From: Bacillus mobilis
GTDB lineage: Bacteria > Bacillota > Bacilli > Bacillales > Bacillaceae_G
Assembly (NCBI RefSeq): GCF_001884045.1
Contig: NZ_MACF01000150.1
Location: forward strand, 1 to 37,326
Direction of reading: 5' to 3'
DNA length: 37,326 nt
Shown one piece after another: positions 24,676 to 32,607 of the stretch. A program made the position numbers and the translations under genes. Each line of letters starts with the position of its first letter. The first letter of the stretch is position 1. The notes under the pieces were generated by a model. The model searched no databases and was not told the DNA's origin. It worked only from the letters and a program-made list of their open reading frames with translations.

Positions 24676-25500
24676 TTATTTTAATACATACACCCACTCA
24701 ATTGTATCTCCTGGTTTAACTGTTACTATACCTGCACTATGGTTTGGAAACGCACCGTTCACACGATATTTCCATCCACTAGTATCTGTAATATCTTTTT
24801 CATATAAATCATTAATACCTTTTACGTAAATATCACCTTTAGAGCCACTCGCATCCACATCTAATCCGGTACGTTGCAATACTTTATAAACTGTATCGCC
24901 TTCTTGTACATCAACCTTTTTCGCACCTAATAAGTATCCTTCATTACCTTTTACTGAGATAGTAACTTGTTTTGCTTGTGGTTTAGGTGGTTCTGGTACT
25001 GTATCTGGTTTAGGTGGTACTGGCTTTGGAACGGTCGGAGTCGGTATCGTTTTCTCCTCTTTATTCGGATCAACTTTTTGCTCCTGCTTCGGTGTTTCTT
25101 TCGGCTGATTCACAACCTTCGCTTCTTCTTTTACTTCTTGCGTTTTTAGTTGCTCTTGTTGTTTCTCTTCTTGTGCTTTTTGTTGTTCTGGTTGTTTATT
25201 AACAGCAGGCTGTTCCTGCGGTTTCTCTTCTTTCTTTACTTCCGGTTGTGCCTGTGGCTTTTCTTCTTTTGGCTTCTCTTCTACTTTTTGTTCTTGCTTC
25301 TCTTTCTGCTTTTGCTCTTGTTCAGCCGGTTTTTCTTCCGGCTTTTCTTCCGGTTTCGCTTCTTCTTTTTTCTCTTCTTGTTTTGCTACCTCTTCTTGCT
25401 TTGGTTCTACTTTCTTCTCAGGCTTTACAGCTGCCTCTTCACATCCGGCAAGTAGCCCAAGTGAAAGCATGAAAGAAATAAACCACTTCATCTTACTCAT
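24676..25500 (-). CDS. Lipoprotein with DUF4430 (transcobalamin-like) domain and E/K/P/Q-rich linker
   Basis: 274 residues. The signal ends with LLAGC, giving a lipidated Cys near residue 20. A long low-complexity stretch of Lys, Glu, Pro and Gln (about residues 25-175) acts as a flexible spacer through the wall. The C-terminal 95 residues form a DUF4430 domain (VQEGDTVYKVLQRTGL, YVKGINDLYEKD, SGWKYRVNGAFPN, VKPGDTIEWVY), the beta domain also found in transcobalamin and intrinsic factor. ATG 25500 follows AGGTGAGAG. A strong terminator precedes it, so it is probably expressed by read-through from the LPXTG gene. Proposed role: pass a corrinoid to the ECF importer. Confidence 0.88.
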   Translation of the reverse strand: MSKMKWFISFMLSLGLLAGCEEAAVKPEKKVEPKQEEVAKQEEKKEEAKPEEKPEEKPAEQEQKQKEKQEQKVEEKPKEEKPQAQPEVKKEEKPQEQPAVNKQPEQQKAQEEKQQEQLKTQEVKEEAKVVNQPKETPKQEQKVDPNKEEKTIPTPTVPKPVPPKPDTVPEPPKPQAKQVTISVKGNEGYLLGAKKVDVQEGDTVYKVLQRTGLDVDASGSKGDIYVKGINDLYEKDITDTSGWKYRVNGAFPNHSAGIVTVKPGDTIEWVYVLK

Positions 25501-25522
25501 GTTGTCTCTCACCTTTCATATT

Positions 25523-25556
25523 AAAAATTAGGAGCAAATGATTGCTCCTAATTTTT
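25523..25556 (-). terminator. Intra-operon terminator between the LPXTG and lipoprotein genes
   Basis: Perfect 15-bp stem (25523-25537 with 25542-25556, loop ATGA) ending in T's on the minus strand. It starts right after the LPXTG gene and lies just before the ribosome site of the lipoprotein gene. Confidence 0.9.
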
Positions 25557-25557
25557 G

Positions 25558-27363
25558 TTAAGCTGCTTTACGTCTCCATAATACATATGCAGAAGCAAGA
25601 CATAATACACCCATACCTACTTCTGTAGCTGCACTATGAGAAGATGCTCCTGTTTGTGGTAACGTGCTACCGTTTCCGGATTTTTTATTTTTAACTGGTT
25701 CGTTATCGACAACAACTTTTAGCGTGTCATCTTTCGTTTCTTCTTGTACTTGTTTTTGTTCTTGTGGTTGTTCAGTAACTTCTTTTTCTACTACAACATT
25801 TTCTGAATCCACATTTGGTTTCTTATCGATTTCAGGAACAGATACATTTGACCAGTCATAAATCGATTTCCCAAGGTCTTTAAACTGAAGTAAAGCTAAG
25901 AATGCTTGCTCTGTAGCCATTCCGCTACCGTTTTGATCACTTGGTAACCATTTGAATTCACCATTTGGAAGTTGGTATGATAGTAGATTTTGCATTGCCT
26001 TATGTAGACGATGTTGATCTACATCTTTAACAAGTGATAATCCAATAATCGCTTGCGCAGCACTATTAGAATTCTCTTGTCCATCAGCAGAAAAACCACC
26101 ATTTTCTAGTTGTTCGTTATATAAATAGGCAACAGCTTTTTCTACAGCTGGCTTCACATCTGGTCGATCTTGATAAGGAGCTAATGCTGATAAAACCATA
26201 CCTGTTACATCAACGCTACTAGCACTGTCTTTACTGCTTGCGCTATCGTAAGTCCAGCCGCCATCTGTATGTTGCGCGTTTAAAAGCGCATCAACTAAAG
26301 CAACTCGATTCCATTTTGAATTCACTGGAACTTCATATTTCTTCGTATCAAATGCAAGTAAAGCAAATGTATAGCCTGTAACAGAATTTACTTTATCTGA
26401 TTCGTACAATTTTTGAACTAAATTATGTTCGCCTACCTTTGTAGGGTCTGCATGCATTGCATTCATCATAATAATCGTTCTAGCTAAATCTGTCGCTGAA
26501 AAACGGTTAATGCGCTTTTCTACTTTTTCAGTTACTGACTTAACGTAATTTAATTTCGCCTCAATTGGAACATTCTTTCCAGAACGAGAAAGACCTAACG
26601 CTACCCAATCACTTTCAATTCCATCTTGTAACATCTTTTCAGACGTCTTAGAGATCGCATCATTTACTTGCGCTGCTGGAACTTGAATGTTTTCTTGCTT
26701 TGGTTGTTCTGGTTTTTCTTGTTTTGGATCATCTGTTTTTGGTTCTTCTGGTTTTTCTTGTTTTGGATCATCTGTTTTTGGTTCTTCTGGTTTTTCTTGT
26801 TTTGGATCATCCGTTTTTGGTTCTTCTGGTTTTTCTTGTTTTGGATCATCTGTCTTTGGTTCTTCTGGTTTTTCTTGTTTTGGATCATCTGTCTTTGGTT
26901 CTTCTACAGTTTTACAAGTACCAAATTTATCTAATGTTTGCTGTAATGTTTCCTGGCTCATATTGCTCCAGTCTGCAACAAAACGAAAGACAACAACATC
27001 TCCAGCATTTAATTTATAACTATCTGCTCCAACTTCTGCAGATTTATCATTTACATCATACAACCAGCCACTTGTGTCCCCAGCCATTAAGCCGTTAATG
27101 CCTTTAACATACGTTCCAAAAGACATCGTCTCTGCTGTTACTTTGTCCCCCATGACTTTTTGCAGCAAACTTAAAGCTGTTTCCCCATCTGTAATCTGCT
27201 CTTCTTTCGGACATAACATAATGCCCTTTTGTGATTCACCAACAATTGCAAGTTTTGCTGTATTTCCTTCAGCAAACGTAATATGTACTGTATTCGCAAA
27301 AGAAACAAATACAAGTGTAACTGCCATTAACGACGTAAGCAGCCATTTTTTCAACATTGCCAT
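25558..27363 (-). CDS. LPXTG-anchored DUF4430 plus prenyltransferase-like barrel protein (transcobalamin-like)
   Basis: 601 residues. Signal peptide to about residue 31 (VHITFAEG). The DUF4430 domain spans about 35-145 (ALSLLQKVMG, YVKGINGLMAGDTSGWLYDV, LNAGDVVVF). Five 13-residue repeats EEPKTDDPKQEKP follow, then an alpha/alpha-barrel region with prenyltransferase/squalene-cyclase-type repeats (LLNAQHTDGGWTYD, LYNEQLENGGFSADGQ). A Ser/Gln-rich spacer leads to the sortase signal LPQTG (from residue 568), a hydrophobic helix and RRKAA. The domain pair is that of transcobalamin and intrinsic factor, in reverse order. It heads the ECF unit and is likely a wall-bound capture protein for a corrinoid. 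GGGAGG precedes the ATG. Confidence 0.9.
   Translation of the reverse strand: MAMLKKWLLTSLMAVTLVFVSFANTVHITFAEGNTAKLAIVGESQKGIMLCPKEEQITDGETALSLLQKVMGDKVTAETMSFGTYVKGINGLMAGDTSGWLYDVNDKSAEVGADSYKLNAGDVVVFRFVADWSNMSQETLQQTLDKFGTCKTVEEPKTDDPKQEKPEEPKTDDPKQEKPEEPKTDDPKQEKPEEPKTDDPKQEKPEEPKTDDPKQEKPEQPKQENIQVPAAQVNDAISKTSEKMLQDGIESDWVALGLSRSGKNVPIEAKLNYVKSVTEKVEKRINRFSATDLARTIIMMNAMHADPTKVGEHNLVQKLYESDKVNSVTGYTFALLAFDTKKYEVPVNSKWNRVALVDALLNAQHTDGGWTYDSASSKDSASSVDVTGMVLSALAPYQDRPDVKPAVEKAVAYLYNEQLENGGFSADGQENSNSAAQAIIGLSLVKDVDQHRLHKAMQNLLSYQLPNGEFKWLPSDQNGSGMATEQAFLALLQFKDLGKSIYDWSNVSVPEIDKKPNVDSENVVVEKEVTEQPQEQKQVQEETKDDTLKVVVDNEPVKNKKSGNGSTLPQTGASSHSAATEVGMGVLCLASAYVLWRRKAA
26710..26904. repeat. 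Five tandem 39-bp repeats (coding)
   Basis: Five contiguous 39-base units encode EEPKTDDPKQEKP in the LPXTG protein. Units are nearly identical; single-base differences include the Thr-Asp region (GTT versus GTC and CTG versus CCG in plus-strand reading). The near identity implies recent amplification and probable copy-number variation between strains. Confidence 0.95.
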
Positions 27364-27395
27364 CCCAAAATTTCCTCCCTTACTACTATTTACAC

Positions 27396-27466
27396 AAAAA
27401 AAGGCCCTTCAAGGGCGTGCAATTGACACTCTTTTTTTGTAAGTGTCGAACAAACTGTGCAACACC
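27396..27466 (-). promoter_or_regulatory. Structured leader with terminator-like hairpin, class unknown
   Basis: Upstream of the LPXTG gene the minus strand has GCCC-TTGAA-GGGC-C followed by seven T's (27396-27416). Before it stands GACACT...AGTGTC (27447-27442 with 27430-27425), and before that GGTGTT, which can pair with the same GACAC strand. Mutually exclusive pairings ahead of a terminator suggest attenuation. I see no B12-box or other known riboswitch core. Confidence 0.4.
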
Positions 27467-27701
27467 TCCGACCCGCATCATTCGCGGCTATATTTGTATA
27501 GGAAAAATAATTTTGTTTATGAACGTATCATTGTGATAACATTCACTTTTCTAGGCACAACTTACTTCCATTTCAGTTATCGTAAAACGATAAACCTATA
27601 CATTCTGTTAATTTTAAATTTCTGTATTATTTTACTATTGACAAAGAATTTTGTCCATGCTTTATCGGATTTATTTTCTAAGAATAGTAACTTACTAACC
27701 T
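27467..27701. other. Gene-free stretch with two palindromes
   Basis: No gene is supported. TTATCGT-AAA-ACGATAA (27577-27593) is a perfect short hairpin, and GACAAA-GAAT-TTTGTC (27640-27655) is a perfect short palindrome that could be a protein site. The promoter of the LPXTG/ECF unit should lie here but I cannot name it with confidence. Confidence 0.4.
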
Positions 27702-28181
27702 TTAACGATGCAAACTCTTTTCACTAATAATAACGCCATCTTCATCCGCATACACATATTCATTCGGTTTCCATTCTACTTGTCCAAATTGCAACGAAAT
27801 ATTCCGCTCTCCTTTTCCCTCTTTTACACTTCTATTTGGCATCGTCCCTAACGCTAAAATACCAATATTAATATTCTTTAGTTCACTAGAATCACGAACA
27901 TATCCATTCACAATAATCCCTGCCAGCTTTCTTTCCTCCGCAATAGCTGCCAAATTATCGCCCAGTAACGCACAATTCGTGGACGCTCCGCCATCAACAA
28001 CTAATACCGTTCCTTCTGGTAGTGTTTGTAATCCTTCCTTCACTAGTACATTATCATCCTTCACTTTCACCGTTGCAATTTTCCCGTAAAACTGTTCCTT
28101 CTTCCCAAACGACCGAAAAGACTGGCGACATATTTGTAATTCCTTTTCAAACTCATCACATAGATCCGTAGTTTTCCACAT
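27702..28181 (-). CDS. RraA-like protein (HMG aldolase/oxaloacetate decarboxylase-type fold)
   Basis: 159 residues, about the usual size of RraA-family proteins. The core matches: [25 protein letters not shown] followed by [16 protein letters not shown], containing the GDN-x2-A and G-x-VRD elements that bind metal and substrate in HMG/CHA aldolases. Plant and bacterial relatives have aldolase or decarboxylase activity; the E. coli member inhibits RNase E, which is not expected here. AGAGGG precedes the ATG. Single gene between a divergent carrier gene and the ECF unit. Confidence 0.88.
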   Translation of the reverse strand: MWKTTDLCDEFEKELQICRQSFRSFGKKEQFYGKIATVKVKDDNVLVKEGLQTLPEGTVLVVDGGASTNCALLGDNLAAIAEERKLAGIIVNGYVRDSSELKNINIGILALGTMPNRSVKEGKGERNISLQFGQVEWKPNEYVYADEDGVIISEKSLHR

Positions 28182-28381
28182 CTTTTTCCCTCTTTTCCTT
28201 ATTCTTTCTATATAACATATTCTTTGATTATTTTCGTTTCCCTGTCTAATGTTGCAAGAATTTGTATATGTAAGAAAAGGACAGAAAAACTATTGCCTTA
28301 AGAAGCTACCTTTATTATAATCTATTTCACAGATAAATTTCAGAATATTAAAAATTAACCAAGTGAAAAAGGAGGGATTTT

Positions 28382-29812
28382 ATGCAATTACAGACCGAGG
28401 TAAAAAAGCAGCCGAGCAAACGAAAATTTAAAATGCCTGACGCGTACGTACTACTATTTTTTATTGCCTTACTTTGTGCAATAGCTACATATTTCGTTCC
28501 TGCTGGAGAGTTTAAAAGAGTTACAAATGGTACTATTACAACGACAATACCAGGAAGTTATCATTCTGTTCCACAATCGCCAGTAGGATTTGTTTCTTTT
28601 TTTACCGCTATTGAAAAAGGAATGACGCTTGCTGCTCCTATCATCTTCTTAATTTTATTTACAGGTGGAGCTATTGCCATTCTTGAAAAAACAGGTGCTC
28701 TTGACGGTTTAATCTATCATGTGATTAACAAGTTTCGTAATCAGCAATTACTTTTCATTTGCATTGTCGCCGCACTCTTTTCTATTCTCGGAACGACTGG
28801 CATTATCGTAAACTCAGTTATCGGCTTTATTCCCATCGGTATCATCGTTGCACGCACATTAAAATGGGACGCTATCGTCGGCGTAGCAATTATTTATTTA
28901 GGCACTTATGCTGGTTTTAATGCTACTATTTTATCTCCCTCACCTTTAGGCATTTCACAAAAGATCGCAGAACTACCGATGTTTTCAGGGATTGGTTTAC
29001 GTACAGCAATCTATATCTCATTTTTAATTGCTACCATTTTATATATTAATTGGTATGTAAAACGTTTAAAAAAATCGAATAAAGGAAGCATACTCGGAGA
29101 TAACCGGTTTCCAAGTAATGCTCTTTCAAGTGAGAAAGAAATAGAGAAAACTGAAGTTCCTTGGACAATACGTCACAAATTAATTTTACTCGTTTCAGCT
29201 TTATCATTAATTGCATTTTTAATAGGTGCTTTTCGTCTCCATTGGACAGACGCAGAAATGACCGCTACTTTTATTTTCATCGCAATTACAGCGGGAATCA
29301 TAGGTGGCATGAAAGCAAACGATATCGCTTCTACTTTTCTAGCAGGCTGCCAAAATCTCATTTACGGTGCTTTAATCGTCGGAATGGCTCGTTGTATTTC
29401 AGTCATTCTAGAACAAGGAAAATTACTTGATACAATTGTGAATCAGCTCGCACAATCTCTCGAAGGACAAAGCCCTGTATTTGGTGTTATCGGTATGTAT
29501 GTAAGTAGTGCCGCATTACATTTTCTCATTTCATCCGGGACAGGAGAATCTGTTATTTTCATTCCAATATTAGCTCCACTCGCCGATTTCATGCACATTA
29601 CACGCCAAGTTACAGTACAAGCTGTTATGCTTGGAGAAGGTGTAGTGAACTGTCTCAATCCAACTTCCGGTGTTTTAATGGGCGTTCTCGCAGCGAGCGG
29701 AATTTCTTACGGAAAATGGATTCGATTTATGGCTCCACTTGCATTCATTTGGTTTATCATCGGACTTATTTTTCTTATTATTGGCGTGAATATTGAGTGG
29801 GGACCGTATTAA
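28382..29812 (+). CDS. YfcC family (DcuC-like) carrier
   Basis: A 476-residue polytopic membrane protein of the YfcC/DcuC C4-dicarboxylate carrier superfamily. The N-terminus is [20 protein letters not shown], then the family's YFVPAGEF. Other typical stretches are [15 protein letters not shown] and GILGTTG-like [12 protein letters not shown] in the first half, and [17 protein letters not shown] and [14 protein letters not shown] in the second. Substrates of this family are poorly defined (carboxylates, amino acids, peptides). AAAAGGAGGG precedes the ATG. Single gene with a downstream hairpin. Confidence 0.88.
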   Translation: MQLQTEVKKQPSKRKFKMPDAYVLLFFIALLCAIATYFVPAGEFKRVTNGTITTTIPGSYHSVPQSPVGFVSFFTAIEKGMTLAAPIIFLILFTGGAIAILEKTGALDGLIYHVINKFRNQQLLFICIVAALFSILGTTGIIVNSVIGFIPIGIIVARTLKWDAIVGVAIIYLGTYAGFNATILSPSPLGISQKIAELPMFSGIGLRTAIYISFLIATILYINWYVKRLKKSNKGSILGDNRFPSNALSSEKEIEKTEVPWTIRHKLILLVSALSLIAFLIGAFRLHWTDAEMTATFIFIAITAGIIGGMKANDIASTFLAGCQNLIYGALIVGMARCISVILEQGKLLDTIVNQLAQSLEGQSPVFGVIGMYVSSAALHFLISSGTGESVIFIPILAPLADFMHITRQVTVQAVMLGEGVVNCLNPTSGVLMGVLAASGISYGKWIRFMAPLAFIWFIIGLIFLIIGVNIEWGPY

Positions 29813-29893
29813 AAAACTCATGTTATATTTAACTTGATAAAATTTCTATTCTCCAATCCTATAAAAATTACTTATTCTAGTATAGATATAAAC

Positions 29894-29920
29894 AGGGATT
29901 GATTATATTGATCAATCCCT
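29894..29920. terminator. Terminator between the carrier and nuclease genes
   Basis: AGGGATTGAT pairs with ATCAATCCCT (10 bp, loop 29904-29910). It lies between convergent genes; the T tract on the plus strand is short. Confidence 0.65.
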
Positions 29921-29949
29921 TCTCTCAAAGTAAAATACCTTTATGTATT

Positions 29950-30777
29950 TTAGTTCCAAATTTTATTTACCCATTCCGGATGATCAATAAAAGGATTACG
30001 ATTATGTTGATATTTCGTAAAAATCACTTCATTACGCTTTCGCTCTAAATCATCTACCGGGTCTTGTTCATTCCATTTTAGTAAAACGGATAGTTTGCCC
30101 ATGTATGGATCTTTATTGTTATTCACCTTTTCATTTAATTCTAAGTCTATTTCGCCGTTGTCTCCTTCATAACGAACAGCCATGTAAAATAGCATCCTAG
30201 CGATATCTCCTTTTACACTATCACGAGGTTCCCAAGAATCACTATCGTATTTACATTCTGTCGCTTCCGAATGATTCACACCACCATTATCAAAATCCAG
30301 ATTTCCACGTGAACTATTTACAGATACATCCGTCGCTCTTAAATGATGCAAATCTGTTCCAGCTCCTGCAGTCGTTCCAAAATCACCGTGAGATTTTGCC
30401 CAAACATGCTCTCGGTTCCAATTATCAACTCCTGAACCATTCGTAAGTTTCCCTTGCGAACGCCCAGTATATAAGAGTATCACATTGTTTTTATTATTTG
30501 GATCTTCATCCGTATCTCTTAGCGCTTCCCAAACCGCACTGTATGATAACTTTGTATGATCATCAATAATATTATGAAGTTCCTTCTTTAATTCTAAACC
30601 CGTTTTTCCTATTGCATTATTATAATATGTATCGTCATAGCTTTTTACAGTGATCTCTTGTGGTGATGCAGAAGCTACTTCACCGTGTATGATATCTGTG
30701 AATGATAGAGATGCCGTACCTAAAATAAAAAATGAAGATAGTGTAACCATAGCAAGCTTTGTATTTCGAAACTTCAT
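29950..30777 (-). CDS. Secreted endonuclease I family nuclease (Bsn/EndA-like)
   Basis: 275 residues with a signal peptide (LAMVTLSSFFILGTASLS) and the endonuclease I ββα-metal fold. The active site is NREHVWAKSHG (general base His124), followed by GTDLHHLRATD and VNSSRGNLDFD, which supply the metal-binding Asn and surrounding residues. Relatives are the extracellular ribonuclease Bsn of B. subtilis and periplasmic EndA. Expected role: degradation of extracellular RNA or DNA for nutrients. It lies downstream of the lipoprotein nucleosidase gene but about 465 bases apart, with a hairpin between. Confidence 0.92.
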   Translation of the reverse strand: MKFRNTKLAMVTLSSFFILGTASLSFTDIIHGEVASASPQEITVKSYDDTYYNNAIGKTGLELKKELHNIIDDHTKLSYSAVWEALRDTDEDPNNKNNVILLYTGRSQGKLTNGSGVDNWNREHVWAKSHGDFGTTAGAGTDLHHLRATDVSVNSSRGNLDFDNGGVNHSEATECKYDSDSWEPRDSVKGDIARMLFYMAVRYEGDNGEIDLELNEKVNNNKDPYMGKLSVLLKWNEQDPVDDLERKRNEVIFTKYQHNRNPFIDHPEWVNKIWN

Positions 30778-31242
30778 ATACCCATTTCCCCTTTAAAATA
30801 TAATTTGAAGCTGTTAACTAAAAGGTGCTTTCTAACCCCCAAAAAACTTTTAGAAAGCCATAGCCATCCTTTTCCTTTTATTTAATACAAAACTCTATTG
30901 AGTCTGTATTATTTCCATACTTTTGGTTTATCTACTTCTCAAGGAATATCCTTCTCTAGTAAAGATTATTAAAATATTCTTTACAATTAAAAAGTAGTTT
31001 AATGTTAACTCATAAATTCCAATTTTTTTATGCAATTATGCATATTTGATAAATCGACTTTTCCTTTTTCTATAACTGTCTTTATTTTTTGTGTAAAACC
31101 CTTCTTCCTCTGAAGAATAAGTACAAAAATAGATTGGATACCATGTAGGCACCAATCTATTTTAATGAAAGAAACTTTGTTAATTCTGAGTTCACAACAC
31201 ATTGTGCAGTAATGATTACATTTTTATATTGGGACAGAACTA
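30778..31242. other. 465-base intergenic region with two hairpins
   Basis: GCTTTCTAA (30827-30835) and TTAGAAAGC (30850-30858) form a hairpin in the nuclease leader about 50 bases before its ATG. The stem at 31126-31163 ends the upstream nucleosidase transcript. No gene is supported: a 65-codon frame at 31005-31202 has no ribosome site. Confidence 0.45.
31126..31163 (-). terminator. Terminator of the nucleosidase gene
   Basis: AAAATAGATTGG pairs with CCAATCTATTTT over 12 bp, followed by TTTTTG on the minus strand, about 80 bases after the nucleosidase stop. Confidence 0.75.
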
Positions 31243-32124
31243 CTACTCTTTATTTTGCATTGAATCTATATACTTTTTAACTACTTCATATACATATTCT
31301 TGATTTGCCGCTGCTGTGTTTGGATTGTATTTTCCGCCGTTTGTTTTGTTGTTAGATAACACTCGAATTCCTAAAAATGGTACGTCATACGCTTTTGCGA
31401 TTTGCGCTGCTGCAGCGCCTTCCATTTCTTCAACAGATGTACCGTATTTTGTATGGAACCATTTAATTCTATCAACTTCATTATTCCAAACATCTGCTGA
31501 ACCAATCGTACCTTCCACTACTTTACCTTTTGTATATGTGTCTTTTACCGCATTCGCTGCTGCAAGTAAATCCTTATCTCCCTCGTAGTATCGGACTTTC
31601 TCAGCATTTGGATCTTCTCCTGCACTTCCTTCAGAAGCCATTAAGTCCATTGAAATCCATTTTGTCGGTTCAATCCCTTGATTCTCATCCATATTTGTTG
31701 TTTTTAATGAACCTATGTTTGCTACTTGTTTTCCTAAAACAATATCAAATACATTTAAATTAGGATCATGTCCACCTGATGTTCCTTGGTTAATAATCGC
31801 CTTAGGCTTATATTTTTCAATAGCCACTGCTGTAGCAGCTGCTGTATTTTCCATTCCTTTACCTGTTTTCGCTACGATTACAGGATAATTGTCGACAGTG
31901 CCTTTATAAAATACGAAGGTTCCAGACTTTTCTTCTTTCACATTTTTTAACCTTTTTGCAAACTTTTCGGCTTCTATCGGCATTGGCCCTTGAATTAAGA
32001 TCGGTTGTTGATTACTTTTTGCCTCAACTTGTTTTGGACCCGCATTACATCCCGCAAGTATTGAGAATGACAATACCGTAGTAGTTACTAGCGCCGCACA
32101 CTTTTTCAACATATTGTTCTTCAT
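31243..32124 (-). CDS. Lipoprotein 5'-methylthioadenosine/S-adenosylhomocysteine nucleosidase-like
   Basis: 293 residues from ATG 32124, which follows AAAGAGGAGA. The longer frame upstream runs through the riboswitch terminator. The signal ends SILAGC, so the enzyme is lipid-anchored outside the cell. The phosphorylase/nucleosidase fold is clear: VIVAKTGKGMENTAAAT, INQGTSGGHDPNLNVFDIVLG, and the substrate-binding VEEMEGAAAAQIAKAYDVPFLGIRVLSN with the conserved Met-Glu pair that contacts ribose. Such enzymes hydrolyse MTA, SAH or related nucleosides; an exported version suggests nucleoside salvage or defence. It is controlled by the purine riboswitch at 32303-32373. Confidence 0.88.
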   Translation of the reverse strand: MKNNMLKKCAALVTTTVLSFSILAGCNAGPKQVEAKSNQQPILIQGPMPIEAEKFAKRLKNVKEEKSGTFVFYKGTVDNYPVIVAKTGKGMENTAAATAVAIEKYKPKAIINQGTSGGHDPNLNVFDIVLGKQVANIGSLKTTNMDENQGIEPTKWISMDLMASEGSAGEDPNAEKVRYYEGDKDLLAAANAVKDTYTKGKVVEGTIGSADVWNNEVDRIKWFHTKYGTSVEEMEGAAAAQIAKAYDVPFLGIRVLSNNKTNGGKYNPNTAAANQEYVYEVVKKYIDSMQNKE

Positions 32125-32184
32125 AAATAATCTCCTCTTTCTCTTGTTGTTTTCTATACTCGATGCTTTTGGTCCAAACAAAAA

Positions 32185-32224
32185 AGTTCTAGAAATTGTA
32201 GAAGAATCTCTACTTTCTAGAACT
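32185..32224 (-). terminator. Riboswitch terminator hairpin
   Basis: On the minus strand AGTTCTAGAAA and TTTCTAGAACT enclose a second helix (GTAGA/TCTAC) and are followed by TTTTTG. It lies 61 bases before the nucleosidase start and 80 bases after the aptamer, as expected for transcription attenuation. Confidence 0.9.
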
Positions 32225-32302
32225 ACGGTAGTCAAAGTTAATTAAGCACATGCAAAATTATAAATCGGTAGCGCTCATGAAATAGCACGGCCGAATACTT
32301 TA

Positions 32303-32373
32303 ACCCGTAGTCCAGTTCTTTCATTGGGAACTAGGTAGAAACGCTCGGACCATATTACCGAGTATATACGAGT
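32303..32373 (-). ncRNA. Purine riboswitch aptamer, guanine class
   Basis: The minus strand shows P1 (ACTCGTA with TACGGGT) and conserved TATACTC-GGTAATATGGTCCGAG, then GTTTCTACC-TAGTTCC and GAACTGGACTACGGG. These match the three-way junction of purine riboswitches (AATATGG and GTTTCTACC are diagnostic). The specificity base is C (GACTACG, where adenine-sensing members have GATTATG), so guanine or hypoxanthine is the expected ligand. Confidence 0.93.
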
Positions 32374-32607
32374 GATGATGTGTAAAATTATTATATTGGT
32401 AATATATCAAACTTTTAGTGTGCACGCAATCTAAATGTGAACATTTTTATTAAAATATTTTTTAATGTTCGTTTTTTGAATGATAAATTCATTTTTTATA
32501 CATTTCTAAGCGAAAAATACCACTAAAAACTCATATTCTAAATACTAAAATAAATCCACCTACAACAACCGAGCTTTTACAAACAATCAAGCTTTCTTAC
32601 TTCCGCC
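32374..32607. other. AT-rich intergenic stretch
   Basis: The promoter of the riboswitch transcript should lie near 32390-32415 (a TATAAT occurs on the minus strand there). I see no gene in the remainder up to the hydrolase stop at 32608. Confidence 0.35.

Noticed and set aside
24967-25472. Leu/Phe-rich open frames opposite the lipoprotein linker
   Set aside because: They are the complement of the Lys/Glu/Pro/Gln-rich linker and lack ribosome sites.
26710-26904. Regular spacing that could suggest a CRISPR array
   Set aside because: The units are contiguous 39-bp coding repeats with no unique spacers, in frame with a surface protein.
26664-27098. Several long open frames on both strands across the 39-bp repeats
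   Set aside because: They are by-products of the repeat in the LPXTG gene, have extreme composition (for example W/F or S/G-F runs) and no ribosome sites.
27634-27664. TTGACA-N17-TTTATC on the plus strand
   Set aside because: There is no gene downstream on that strand for it to serve; a chance match in AT-rich DNA is likely.
27370-27700. Cobalamin riboswitch expected before a putative corrinoid importer
   Set aside because: The GCCACTG-type B12-box and surrounding core are not present on either strand; only an unclassified attenuator-like leader is seen.
31005-31202. 65-codon frame on the minus strand
   Set aside because: No ribosome site, no recognisable domain, and it runs through the nucleosidase terminator.
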